Below are positions 16,712-25,446 of a DNA stretch of 64,000 bases, in pieces. The DNA comes from Lachnotalea sp. AF33-28 (lineage in GTDB: Bacteria > Bacillota > Clostridia > Lachnospirales > Lachnospiraceae). The stretch is from contig NZ_QUEE01000003.1 of assembly GCF_003477885.1 (NCBI RefSeq), positions 124,001 through 188,000 on the forward strand, in the 5' to 3' direction. A program made the position numbers and the translations under genes. The notes under the pieces were generated by a model, which was given only the letters and a program-made list of their open reading frames with translations, was not told the origin of the DNA and did no database searches. Numbering within the stretch: position 1 is the stretch's first letter; each line of letters opens with the position of its first letter.

Positions 16712-18343
16712 CTATTTGTTTGCGAGGTACTGTTCATTTACCTCTTCGATGATCTGTCCGCCGCCGTTCTGGTACCATTTATCCCATACGGCCCGCAGGC
16801 CCGCTTCATCGATTTCGCCGCAGATATACTGGCTTCTGGCCTGCGTAATCCACTCGTCCAGCATGGCTCCCACATCGGAATAGGTGGTGGAATTGAGCAG
16901 ATAGGAGGTGGCAGGGTTAAACACCGCGCACTCCTCATTCTTTTTATAGACCTCCGACTGTTTCACCTCGCGCTCCGTCATGACGGGCATCGGATCGGTG
17001 AGAACGCCATAATCGGGAAGCCTCGGTTCCATCGTTTCCAGCCCTTTATAGCCTACGGAAAGTTCGCTGTTTTCGATATCCAGATCCACCAGGTTTCCCT
17101 CAGCATCGGTTTCCCAGTGGATCCCTTCCAGGCCGTACTCCATCAGAAGCCTGGCTTCATTGGTGCTGAAACGGTCGATCATGGTCAGCGCCGCCTCAAT
17201 CTTCTCCGGCGTATCGCAGGTAGTGGCGCTGATTGTAAGGAAACCGTTATAACCGGCCGTCGCTGTGGTCTTTTTGTTGATCGGCCCTACAAGCTGCATG
17301 GCCGCCGGTTCATCAGGGTTCATTACCGAAGGAGTAAAGCTGTCTTCCGCCACAAAGTAGTCCCAGATCTTGCGGGCATTGTCCATCACATCCACGAAAA
17401 CGCCGCATTCTCCGGTCTTGGTCGCCTCCATGATGGTTGTTCCTTCACGCACCGCCCAATCGGAAGGCATCAGGCCGTCTTCATATATCTTTCTGAACCA
17501 GTTGAGGGCATCCATATATTCATCCTGCATATGAACCGGCACCAGCCGTCCTTCCTCTTCAGCCCAGCCATTGCCCACGCCAAACCAGGACTGCATGATA
17601 TCGAAATCGCCGGTATAATTCGTCATCTCAAGGCCATAGGTGTCATCCTTTCCGTTCCCGTCCGGATCCTCATAGGTAAATTTCCAGAGCATGTCATATA
17701 CATCCTCAACGGTCTGGGGATCTTCGGTAATCCCCACCTTCAAAGCCCAGTCTTTTCTGTAGGAAAGGCCGTTTCTGCCGATGATCCTGGTGCGCGGAAT
17801 GCCGATCAGCTGTCCGCCCACCGACAGTGCATCCGCAACATTCTCATTCATCTGGGACAGGTACGGATACTTCTGTGAATCCCATATATAGTCGTTGAGA
17901 TTTACAAAAGCGCCGTTCTGGGCGGCGGATACGATATTCCCTTTCAGATTCCAGTGCACGATCACCATAGGCATGGACTCTGGCTTGGCAAGCATGAGGG
18001 GAATCTGATTGTCCGCATCCTGCATCCAGTCTATTGACATCTTCACGCCGCAGATCTCCTCCAGCCTGGAGCGGATTTCCTCTCCGTATTCGCCGGAATT
18101 GCTCATGCCTGCGTAGATATCGATGGCGGCTATGGAAACTTCCACCGGCTCCTTTCCTCCGGCCGGCTGCGTTTCATTATCCTTTGCCGCGCCGCTCTGC
18201 GGCATCTGCTCGCTCTGCATCGGGGTCTCTTTGGATGTTCCGCTGCCGCCGGATTTGCAGGCGCCAAGGGACAGTATAACGGAGAGCGCCAGCATGACCG
18301 CCGCGGTTCTCCTCATTGTCTTTCTGAATATTCTTCTCTTCAT
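16712..18343 (-). CDS. extracellular sugar-binding lipoprotein of the ABC transporter, LplA-type
   Basis: 543 residues with a strong GAGGAGG site before ATG 18343. The lipoprotein signal ends in SLGAC (Cys29), followed by a Gly/Ser linker. The mature part is a family 1-type solute-binding protein of the large LplA/YtcQ kind, with GNGKDDTYGLEM and AGYNGFLTISATT-like segments often seen in these proteins. It captures an oligosaccharide outside the membrane for the two permeases downstream. It is the first gene of the transporter unit; a palindrome-rich leader at 18387-18417 sits before it, and the membrane AraC regulator is upstream on the same strand. Confidence 0.93.
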   Translation of the reverse strand: MKRRIFRKTMRRTAAVMLALSVILSLGACKSGGSGTSKETPMQSEQMPQSGAAKDNETQPAGGKEPVEVSIAAIDIYAGMSNSGEYGEEIRSRLEEICGVKMSIDWMQDADNQIPLMLAKPESMPMVIVHWNLKGNIVSAAQNGAFVNLNDYIWDSQKYPYLSQMNENVADALSVGGQLIGIPRTRIIGRNGLSYRKDWALKVGITEDPQTVEDVYDMLWKFTYEDPDGNGKDDTYGLEMTNYTGDFDIMQSWFGVGNGWAEEEGRLVPVHMQDEYMDALNWFRKIYEDGLMPSDWAVREGTTIMEATKTGECGVFVDVMDNARKIWDYFVAEDSFTPSVMNPDEPAAMQLVGPINKKTTATAGYNGFLTISATTCDTPEKIEAALTMIDRFSTNEARLLMEYGLEGIHWETDAEGNLVDLDIENSELSVGYKGLETMEPRLPDYGVLTDPMPVMTEREVKQSEVYKKNEECAVFNPATSYLLNSTTYSDVGAMLDEWITQARSQYICGEIDEAGLRAVWDKWYQNGGGQIIEEVNEQYLANK

Positions 18344-18386
18344 AAAGATATCCTCCTCGCTGGTTTAATGTGTTGGTTTGAATGCG

Positions 18387-18417
18387 CAGATTTACATAGA
18401 TCTAAATCTGCAGATTT
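18387..18417 (-). promoter_or_regulatory. operator-like inverted repeats upstream of the binding-protein gene
   Basis: GCAGATTTA (18387-18395) and TAAATCTGC (18403-18411) form a 9-bp inverted repeat, and AAATCTGCAGATTT (18404-18417) is a perfect palindrome overlapping it, so one core occurs three times. A second inverted repeat, ATGATT/AATCAT, lies near 18494-18510. No strong -35/-10 pair could be fixed. The site could bind the AraC-type regulator encoded upstream or form a leader hairpin. Confidence 0.4.
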
Positions 18418-18555
18418 AAATATTTTTACCGCTTTCAGGATTTTCCGGAAACCTGTTGAACTCATCCTATCACCGGGCAGAGATGATTGAAATAATCATT
18501 TGATTAATCGGTCAAATTATATAGTTTTTCCATTTGTTTTTAGTTAGTAATGCAC

Positions 18556-18601
18556 AAAAACAATCACTTCATTCCCGGAGAGATATGAAGTGATTGTTTT
18601 T
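18556..18601 (-). terminator. intrinsic terminator of the AraC membrane regulator gene
   Basis: A 17-bp perfect stem, AAAAACAATCACTTCAT (18556-18572) with ATGAAGTGATTGTTTTT (18585-18601), has a 12-base loop and T runs on both strands. It separates the regulator transcript from the transporter unit. Confidence 0.85.
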
Positions 18602-18637
18602 CGCATGTTTTGAGGGGAAGTGGCGCACTGATGTGCT

Positions 18638-18652
18638 AGAGCGTGTTTGAAA
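18638..18652. repeat. 15-bp direct repeat, copy 1 (AGAGCGTGTTTGAAA)
   Basis: The same 15 bases recur at 20999-21013, so the AraC regulator gene lies between two direct copies. This copy is also one arm of an inverted repeat, CTAGAGCGTG (18636-18645) with CACGCTCTAG (18670-18679), whose second arm contains the regulator's stop codon. No transposase is nearby. Confidence 0.7.
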
Positions 18653-18675
18653 ATTCATTTCCGCAACTGCACGCT

Positions 18676-20979
18676 CTAGTGAAGCCTCCGGAATTTTCCC
18701 GGTGTCAGGCCTGTGCATTTGCTGAAAAAACGGATAAAATTCTGGGTATTTGAGTAGTTCAGCGCGGCGGCGATCTCATTTACTTTCATATCTGTCTGGA
18801 GGAGCATGCGCTTGGCCTCTTCCAGTTTATATTCCTCGGCAATATCGCTGTATGATTTATTGCTCACCAGCTTCAGCGCCTTCCAGACATAGGCGGAATC
18901 AACCCCGAGTATATCCGCACACTCATAAAGGGTCAGATTTCCTTTATGCTGGTCGATGAGACGGTACACGCTCTCGGCAATGCTGCCGGATTTATCGTTG
19001 ATCAGGGAAAGCCGTTCCTTAAATACAGCGTCAATCAGCGTGTGCCGAACATAGCTGCTGATCCCGGACAGCTCCATGCCGTCCAGTATATCCTGATAGA
19101 TTCTGCCGATCCCGTTGGGATTAATTTTCTCAATATCCACCTGTATCTGAAATGCTACCAGCAGAATCGCATTGACATAGCTCAATATACATGCCCGGAT
19201 CTCTTCAACAGACCCGGCGCTGTTGCCCAGATACTCAAAAAACTCCTCCGTAATCCTATGGCTTTCCTGTTCGTCCATGGAACGGATACTCCTCTGGACC
19301 GCCTTTTCATAAGAAAGATCGTATTTTTTACCCCCATAATCCTTATCAACGGTCAGATCGGATATATAGTAAAAGAGGCCGGTTTCATTTACGCCGGCAA
19401 TATTCTGCGTGAGCAGGGCGTTGACGCTCTCCCTGTATGAATTGTGTACATGGCCGTAATTGGAATGAACAGAACTCACACCCATGCGTATGTGGCTTCC
19501 GAATGCGGTCCCTATGTACTCACTGACAGCGGCATAATAGCTTCCGATCTCGTTCTGAAGCTCCTCCTCCGATTCCGCAGCCAGCAAGGCGCAGATTGTA
19601 CCGGCATGATATACCGCAGGCATCCAGGGGATCTGTCTGACTTTATCCGGCATATTCTGCAGGATTTTGAGGCTGATCGCATCCTCATTCAGATTGCTCT
19701 GTTCCTCCGCATCGCCCCGTGAATCCAGAACCAGTACCGCAGAGACAAAATACTTCCGCGGCGCTCTGCAAAATTCTTCTGTGTAATCCCTCCACTCTGC
19801 TTCCGAGATTTCCCCTCGGATCAGCCTCAGTTCAAACAGTTCCTCCAGGTGCGCCTGCTGCTGGGTTACGGTCTCCTCCAGAGCGGTCTTATCCTTTCTC
19901 AAATGCTGGAACTGATCCGATAGATAGTAGATCTCATTTCCCTGTATTTTATTGCGTTCTTCCTTCCCTGCCATGTCCCTGATCAGCGCTCCTACGGGAT
20001 AGTAAATGGCCAGGACCGCCAGAATAAAGGAGAGAAACATAAGTATGATATTGGCCAGAAACCAGCCTCCGGATAATCCGCTGCCCGCCAGAAAGCCTTT
20101 GTTCACATCGTAAACCATAAAGAAGGTCCAGCCAAGAAAGCCCGACCTGGCCGATGATATCACGTATGTATTGCTGCCCGCATCATCCTTTTTATTTATA
20201 GGTTCCGAAACCTGCAGACCTTCTTCCTTCATGCGGACGCACTCATCAATCATTCGGCTGTCGGAAACGTAAACCGCGTTCCCGTCATCGTCCAGCACGA
20301 TGATCTCCTCACATTCATTCAGCCAGGGAGTGATCCAGGCGTCATACTGCTTCGGAGAGACATTGACGATCAGCCGCGCATACTCATTGAAGCTGTTAAA
20401 CGGCAGCCCTATGACCAGATTCAGCCCTTCCGTATCAATGCTGAAACGGTAGTTCTTATCCCCCTGTTTCACCGCATCCGCAGCATCCGCATAAGCCCAG
20501 TAATTTTTAGGCGCTTCGCCGCTTTCCCAGTTTAAATACTTCTCAAGCGCATCCGCATTCACAATCTCTGGCACGGAAAAAAGCCCCTTATTGCTCAGCA
20601 CCCATCCAGTTTTATAATTAATCAGAGCAAAACCGGAGACATCCGTGGTATTCTTATTCAGGACGTTGAATGCCTGGGTATATCTGCTGTAGTCAGAATA
20701 GGACATCTCATTCTCAATCAGCCAATTGACGCTTTCGCTCTCTATGGCGATCAGATAGTGGTTCTGAAGCGCTTCCGTCCTGTCATTAAAATTCTTGATA
20801 ATCTGCAGGATTCTTTCGGATGCTTCTTTTCTGGCGTTTAAGTTTCTCTGATATTTGTATTCGGAATATTTGTAGACGGAAAAAAGGACCAGCATGATAC
20901 AGATCAGACTGAGGCTGATCAGCACGATGAGCCGTTTGTAGCTGATCCTGGCAAGATATTTACGCTTACGATTTTTCAA
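18676..20979 (-). CDS. membrane-anchored AraC-family regulator with extracellular sensor
   Basis: 767 residues, TTG start at 20979 after a GGGGGG-type site. Two membrane helices (~15-35 and ~305-325) enclose an extracellular sensor of about 270 residues that looks like a Cache-type domain. A cytoplasmic linker with a coiled-coil-like segment (~335-375) follows, then a central regulatory region and a C-terminal AraC double helix-turn-helix in the last ~100 residues (TLYECADILGVDSAYVWKAL; MKVNEIAAALNYSNTQNFIR). Regulators of this layout sit beside LplABC-type sugar transporters in gut and soil Firmicutes and sense the imported sugar or its binding protein. The gene has its own promoter (21045-21072) and terminator. 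Confidence 0.9.
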   Translation of the reverse strand: MKNRKRKYLARISYKRLIVLISLSLICIMLVLFSVYKYSEYKYQRNLNARKEASERILQIIKNFNDRTEALQNHYLIAIESESVNWLIENEMSYSDYSRYTQAFNVLNKNTTDVSGFALINYKTGWVLSNKGLFSVPEIVNADALEKYLNWESGEAPKNYWAYADAADAVKQGDKNYRFSIDTEGLNLVIGLPFNSFNEYARLIVNVSPKQYDAWITPWLNECEEIIVLDDDGNAVYVSDSRMIDECVRMKEEGLQVSEPINKKDDAGSNTYVISSARSGFLGWTFFMVYDVNKGFLAGSGLSGGWFLANIILMFLSFILAVLAIYYPVGALIRDMAGKEERNKIQGNEIYYLSDQFQHLRKDKTALEETVTQQQAHLEELFELRLIRGEISEAEWRDYTEEFCRAPRKYFVSAVLVLDSRGDAEEQSNLNEDAISLKILQNMPDKVRQIPWMPAVYHAGTICALLAAESEEELQNEIGSYYAAVSEYIGTAFGSHIRMGVSSVHSNYGHVHNSYRESVNALLTQNIAGVNETGLFYYISDLTVDKDYGGKKYDLSYEKAVQRSIRSMDEQESHRITEEFFEYLGNSAGSVEEIRACILSYVNAILLVAFQIQVDIEKINPNGIGRIYQDILDGMELSGISSYVRHTLIDAVFKERLSLINDKSGSIAESVYRLIDQHKGNLTLYECADILGVDSAYVWKALKLVSNKSYSDIAEEYKLEEAKRMLLQTDMKVNEIAAALNYSNTQNFIRFFSKCTGLTPGKFRRLH

Positions 20980-20998
20980 TGTTTTCCCCCCGGATATA

Positions 20999-21013
20999 AG
21001 AGCGTGTTTGAAA
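20999..21013. repeat. 15-bp direct repeat, copy 2 (AGAGCGTGTTTGAAA)
   Basis: Exact match to 18638-18652, placed 20 bases upstream of the regulator's TTG start. It lies in the transcribed leader if the promoter at 21045-21072 is used. Confidence 0.7.
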
Positions 21014-21044
21014 GTGCTTTTTCGTTATAACTATGACATTTTTC

Positions 21045-21072
21045 ATTATACCAAAGATGCGCATGATTTCAA
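21045..21072 (-). promoter_or_regulatory. extended -10 promoter for the membrane AraC regulator
   Basis: On the minus strand TTGAAA (21072-21067) and TATAAT (21050-21045) are 16 bases apart, with TGG directly before the -10. It lies about 65 bases upstream of the start codon. Confidence 0.65.
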
Positions 21073-21121
21073 ATGGCAATTAGAAGATGCTCTGTCTTAA
21101 ACCGCCTCGAATTCTCAAAAT

Positions 21122-21171
21122 AAAAGAAGCTGTGCGGCTCCAGGGCATACCGGATCCAAACAGCTTCTTTT
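21122..21171 (-). terminator. intrinsic terminator after the metallo-hydrolase gene
   Basis: AAAAGAAGCTGT (21122-21133) pairs with ACAGCTTCTTTT (21160-21171), and a second T-rich run follows on the minus strand. It lies 286 bases beyond the 21458 stop. The remaining bases 21172-21457 show no gene and are partly AT-rich near 21350-21430. Confidence 0.65.
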
Positions 21172-21457
21172 GCATGTGAAAGAAAATTTTAATGCCATGT
21201 GGACGTGCGGCAGGCATCCGTATGCGGCCTTTTGGAAACGCCTATTGATATTATCAACTAGGACTAAGGGGGGATTTCCTATTCAGCCGCGGACCTCCTG
21301 ACGCATGTCCACTTTTATGACATGAAACCTCTGAAGATTTCTTTTATATTCTACTACATTTTTCCTTTCCATGCATTGGTATATATTACAAAATATTCCA
21401 TGAAAGTTTGTATAATTTTTAGTGTAATATTTTAAGGTCTGCTGCGTTTCTAATAGA

Positions 21458-22537
21458 TTAGTCTATAACGATCTCATTTGGCCCATTAAATGCCTTCAAG
21501 GACGGAAGATTTCTGTTCTTTAATATAGCGGCCGTTTCCTGTGTGCCGAACCTGCCATCTCCCAGGTTCCCCTCTTCATCCCTGTCATAATACTGCGGCA
21601 GCGTGCAGTCTATAAAAGCCAGCCCGGGTTGGGTCAGGCGAAGCAGCTGGTCTGTAAAACCGCCGAATCCATGGTGCGGGATCTGCACACAGTCCGTCTT
21701 CCATCTGTCATCCCCTTGTGGAATCCGCTCCAGCATCTTGGAAAGCGACCCGTCCGTGATATCTCCGGTAATCATAATGCGATAACCGCCGAAATCAAAG
21801 TTCAGCACCAGCGAGTTGCTGTTCACATGATAGATTGTCCCGTCAAAGCTGTGCAGGCAGTCCACCGTTATTCCGCCGATCTCAAGCCTGTCATCCGCCA
21901 GCATAGGGATAAACGGGATGTCTGCTATGCTGTTTCTTGCAGCTTCAAACTCATCGAACAGCAGATATTCATTGAGCGCCTTTAAATCCTTGCCCTCTGC
22001 CTCCTCAGTGAAGTACTCCGGGGTAAACGGGGAATAATACACATTTTGAATCGTCAGCCCGTTGTGCCCTTCCTTATTGACATTGTATAAAAAGGCGCCT
22101 ATATGGTCCACATGGGGATGAGTCAGAAACCAGCCCTTTACCACGCCTCCACGTTCCATCAGAAAATCGTGGAGATAATCTCCGTCTCCCTTAAAGCCGC
22201 CGTCTATGACTATGAGTTCACCTCCGGGCAGCTCTATCACATAGGACGCGCCCTGATTGCCCGTCTGGAGTGGCAGCTGCCAGAAACGGTAAGTACCCTT
22301 CTCCTGGCCGGAATGGACGGTTATACGGGCCGCTTCCTGGTTATCAAAGCCAATATTATAATAGTCTGCGCCCGCTGCCGAATCTTCCGCCTGGGACAGG
22401 CGGGCTGATATCCCGTCCAGCTGTGCGCCCAGAACATTGATCTTCTGGTTAAATTTATATGCCAGCAGACCTGCAGCCGCTATGAGGAGGACTGCGGCCA
22501 GCATGGCGGCCGTATGTGCAATTCTTTTTTTATTCAA
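21458..22537 (-). CDS. membrane-anchored metallo-beta-lactamase-fold hydrolase
   Basis: 359 residues, TTG start with AGGA upstream. A single N-terminal helix (~8-28) anchors the protein, so the catalytic domain is outside the cell. Metal-ligand motif THPHVDHIG (His140, His142, Asp144, His145), the later MITGDITD segment and IPHHGFGGF give the usual MBL-fold dimetal site, most like the stand-alone ComEC-type hydrolase domain. Substrate is unknown; related proteins act on phosphodiesters or nucleic acids, but nothing here proves this. It follows the GDSL lipoprotein at a distance of 246 bases with hairpins between, so it may be a separate unit. Confidence 0.82.
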   Translation of the reverse strand: MNKKRIAHTAAMLAAVLLIAAAGLLAYKFNQKINVLGAQLDGISARLSQAEDSAAGADYYNIGFDNQEAARITVHSGQEKGTYRFWQLPLQTGNQGASYVIELPGGELIVIDGGFKGDGDYLHDFLMERGGVVKGWFLTHPHVDHIGAFLYNVNKEGHNGLTIQNVYYSPFTPEYFTEEAEGKDLKALNEYLLFDEFEAARNSIADIPFIPMLADDRLEIGGITVDCLHSFDGTIYHVNSNSLVLNFDFGGYRIMITGDITDGSLSKMLERIPQGDDRWKTDCVQIPHHGFGGFTDQLLRLTQPGLAFIDCTLPQYYDRDEEGNLGDGRFGTQETAAILKNRNLPSLKAFNGPNEIVID

Positions 22538-22673
22538 CTGTTTTCCTGCTTTCTGTAATGGCTGCGCAGTTCGGCGCGTTTTGATGAATTTTGTCGTATT
22601 TTGTCGATCTGTGCATCAATTTAATACATGGCTTTTGTAATTTGTAAATGGTACTTTCAAAGCGAATGACTAA

Positions 22674-22739
22674 ATGCCCCGCTGGCAGGCAGCGGGGCAT
22701 CCGATTCCAATACGGCAATAGACTTCTCATAATGCCGTA
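22674..22739 (-). terminator. two tandem hairpins after the GDSL lipoprotein gene
   Basis: TACGGCA/TGCCGTA (22711-22739) is followed, in transcription direction, by ATGCCCCGCT/AGCGGGGCAT (22674-22700), a 10-bp G/C-rich stem with a 7-base loop. The T run is short. They lie just beyond the 22784 stop and probably reduce read-through into the metallo-hydrolase gene. Confidence 0.55.
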
Positions 22740-22783
22740 CAGGCTCTTTACAATGCAATTATATAACTGCCTGTAAATTATTT

Positions 22784-23956
22784 TTATAATATGGATTTTA
22801 AAAATTCCACCATCACATCACCCAGATGCGCCTTGCCTGCGCTGTTTAAATGTATCCTGTCCACCGTGTAATCGGCCTGGTTGGACGGGCTGAAATCTGA
22901 ACCGTAGTACAGATCGATGACCGGCACGCTCTGCGCCGAGGCCACCTCTTTAATCGCATCGGCATAGGAATTGAGAGTCAGGCCAAGCGTATTGCCCGAA
23001 TCATAGGTATTGTACGGTGTCACCACGATAATCTGGGCTCCGGGAACGCGTTTTCTCACTTCGTCGATGATGTGGGAAAGCCCCCCCTTTACCGTTGAGG
23101 TATCCGTAATCTCACCAATGGCGTGATCAAAGATCAGGTCATTGACACCGGCAAATATGGTAATCACATTCGCGTCCGTCGGTATGGTCTGGATCCTTGC
23201 TCCCAGCCACTTATCGCTTCCGTCATCCGCCAGATAGGCGCCGGCTTTTCCGGCATTGTCAAAACCTGAGAAGCCGAAATAATTTGTGACCGTATCCTGC
23301 CATCCGCCCTGGGCGGTAATGCTGTCCCCGAAACTGCACCATTTCTTGCCGTTCCCCGCATTGCTCGGGCTCGGAGGAGAGGTCGGCTGTTCCGGCGGAG
23401 GCGCCTGCTCGCCGTTTCCCGGATCCCCGCCCGGATTGGGCGCATTGGTTTCCGCTATTGTAGTCGTCTCCGGAACCGGTTCCTCCGTGGTGAGGTATTT
23501 GCTGTTTACATAGGCCTCTTTGCCCTTATAGCTCACCTGGCTCCACCCGTTGTCGCAGATGCCGGTCCTCGTCACCTTCTGTCCTTTGGCCAGTCCGCCG
23601 ACCTTATCCGCCTTCGCGCTCCAGAACTCACGCACATTTACAGATGTGGTCGCCCAGACGGTTTCCTCCACGGTTTTGATATCTACCGGAGCAAATGTTT
23701 CTTTCTCCGTAGTCTCCTCTGTGGGTTCTTCTGTGGTCGCCTCTTCGGTTGTCTCCTCCGTGGTTTCCTCCGTTGCAGGCTCTGCCGTCTGCTCCTGTGT
23801 GGTATTTGCTTCGCTTGTCTGAAGCTCTTTCTGTGTTTCAGTCGGTTCCGATGTCTGTTCCTGATTCGCCCTGAAGCTGCAGCCGCTTAAAAGCAGCGCA
23901 GCAGTCAGAAGCATGGCCAGCAGAGCCGGGCCTCTCTTGTGAATGTAAGTTTTCAT
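22784..23956 (-). CDS. SGNH/GDSL hydrolase lipoprotein with bacterial SH3 domain
   Basis: 390 residues. A lipoprotein signal ends in LLSGC (Cys26). A Thr/Glu-rich low-complexity linker (~33-88, repeated TEETTEE) projects the protein through the wall. An SH3-type domain (~97-155, TTSVNVREFWS and the VNSKYL end) could bind peptidoglycan. A Pro-rich linker (~160-203) leads to the GDSL domain: SFGDSITAQGGW (Ser212), GVNDL (271-274) and DRIHLN (Asp366, His369). Such enzymes remove or transfer acyl groups on glycans or peptides. It stands directly after the MBOAT/SGNH acylation pair, so a role in de-O-acylation of the same surface polymer is plausible. Confidence 0.9.
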   Translation of the reverse strand: MKTYIHKRGPALLAMLLTAALLLSGCSFRANQEQTSEPTETQKELQTSEANTTQEQTAEPATEETTEETTEEATTEEPTEETTEKETFAPVDIKTVEETVWATTSVNVREFWSAKADKVGGLAKGQKVTRTGICDNGWSQVSYKGKEAYVNSKYLTTEEPVPETTTIAETNAPNPGGDPGNGEQAPPPEQPTSPPSPSNAGNGKKWCSFGDSITAQGGWQDTVTNYFGFSGFDNAGKAGAYLADDGSDKWLGARIQTIPTDANVITIFAGVNDLIFDHAIGEITDTSTVKGGLSHIIDEVRKRVPGAQIIVVTPYNTYDSGNTLGLTLNSYADAIKEVASAQSVPVIDLYYGSDFSPSNQADYTVDRIHLNSAGKAHLGDVMVEFLKSIL

Positions 23957-24007
23957 AGGATCCTTTCATCCTCCTGTAAGAAGTTTATGGTTTATTGTAT
24001 TCCAATA

Positions 24008-25435
24008 CTACTTTCTTATGAGTTGCTGCCCGTCATTTGTGATGCAGACGCTGTCCACCACTTTCTGCAGCACCTTGTCGTAAACCACGATATTGATGCT
24101 CTCTTTGTTCAGCGCCCACTCCCGCAGATCGATCATGACGGAGGCGATATCCGAGCCGCAGGTGATTTCCCATGCGATTCCGCCCAGCTCCTGTGTGTAA
24201 GCGGCTTGAGGCGCTTCTGTGGAATCATCCACCAGAATCTTACCGCCGTCAATCATGCACACATAATTATTGTCACGGTGGACCAGCTCCTCCGTATCGA
24301 TTCCAAGATCCCCCAGAGCTCCCATCACCTCTTCGCCGATGGCCATCTGATCCGGCTTGATCACAATGCCCACCGCGTATTCCGGATCGGATAGGTAGCT
24401 TAAATAGGTGACAGGGTCTCCTTCCGCTCCTGTCTTGCCGGCGATTACTTCGCGCTCGTAACGCTCCAGCATCGTGTTCCATCCAGCGTAGTCCGTATTC
24501 TGGCGGTTATCCTCCAGTTGGAAATGATCTTTTAAATATCGCCCGAAATAATCGGTCACTTTTGCCGCACCCGCAGGATTCAGATGCTCCGAGTCATAAA
24601 AATCTTTGCTGAAATCGATACCAAGTTCGTCCATATGGTACATCAGATTTATATAATGCTGTCCGGCCGCCTGCAGGATCTGGCCGGCCTTATTATAGCA
24701 CGCCTGGTAGTCGTCCGCAGCTATATAGGGAAATACCGTGAATACCAGTTCTACGTTATTCTTCGCCGCCAGATTCACTATTTTCTCCAGCGCCTCTACC
24801 GTATCCTCCGTCAGCTCCTTTGTCTGATCCGCAGGTATTACATTGGGGCTGGTAAACTCCACATTGCCCCAGCGAAGCTCCGTCCCTCCGGTATTATTAT
24901 AGGGCCGTTCTGTCAGATAGAGAAAGTCCTCCTTCTCCAGTTCATTCCATCTAGTGTGATATAGGAACATATTATAAAAAAGTTCCAGCCGCAGCGATTT
25001 GGGAGCGGCATTCATAATCGCACCGATTTTGCTGGCCCCCCACTGCAGGTTGTCCACACTTTTGTGCAGGTTAGCTGCATCATCGTTGATCTGCGACTCA
25101 AATGCATAATACAGATCCACCACAACGACTTTGGGATGCTGCTTTTTGATCGCCTCTTTGATGTAATAATACGTCATGTTCAGGCGCTGACCGTGCTGGC
25201 CGATGTTGTAGGAGGTAAACCCGTAATTTTCCCAGAGCTTCATGGGGAGCACTCCGTTGAGCATATGGCTGGAACCCGCAAAGATCACATCCACACTGTC
25301 CTCTTCCAACTCATAAAACCCGCCCATAACAGCCTTGGAATATTTCTGTTCCAGCAAGGCGCTGTTTACGGACAAAACCGCTATGAGCACCGCCAAAAAT
25401 CCGGCAAAAGCGGCTAATCTTCTTATTTTTTTCAT
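24008..25435 (-). CDS. AlgJ/DltD-like SGNH partner of the MBOAT acyltransferase
   Basis: 475 residues. The ATG at 25435 is preceded by GGAG at eight bases; a GTG two codons upstream is possible. An N-terminal membrane anchor (~8-25) precedes an extracytoplasmic SGNH-like domain with FAGSSHMLNG (Ser near 55) and the distal DSEHLNPAG (Asp and His near 290). The last ~130 residues form an extra beta-rich region of unknown role. Paired with an MBOAT protein 11 bases upstream, this fits the two-component polysaccharide O-acyltransferases of the AlgI-AlgJ/X and DltB-DltD type: the MBOAT passes an acyl group out, this protein transfers it to the glycan. The acceptor is unknown. Confidence 0.85.
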   Translation of the reverse strand: MKKIRRLAAFAGFLAVLIAVLSVNSALLEQKYSKAVMGGFYELEEDSVDVIFAGSSHMLNGVLPMKLWENYGFTSYNIGQHGQRLNMTYYYIKEAIKKQHPKVVVVDLYYAFESQINDDAANLHKSVDNLQWGASKIGAIMNAAPKSLRLELFYNMFLYHTRWNELEKEDFLYLTERPYNNTGGTELRWGNVEFTSPNVIPADQTKELTEDTVEALEKIVNLAAKNNVELVFTVFPYIAADDYQACYNKAGQILQAAGQHYINLMYHMDELGIDFSKDFYDSEHLNPAGAAKVTDYFGRYLKDHFQLEDNRQNTDYAGWNTMLERYEREVIAGKTGAEGDPVTYLSYLSDPEYAVGIVIKPDQMAIGEEVMGALGDLGIDTEELVHRDNNYVCMIDGGKILVDDSTEAPQAAYTQELGGIAWEITCGSDIASVMIDLREWALNKESINIVVYDKVLQKVVDSVCITNDGQQLIRK

Positions 25436-25446
25436 GGGCACCTCTC

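Noticed and set aside
16709..17878. A 389-residue plus-strand frame opposite the sugar-binding lipoprotein
   Set aside because: The minus strand encodes a clear solute-binding lipoprotein with signal and strong ribosome site; the plus frame resembles nothing and starts inside it.
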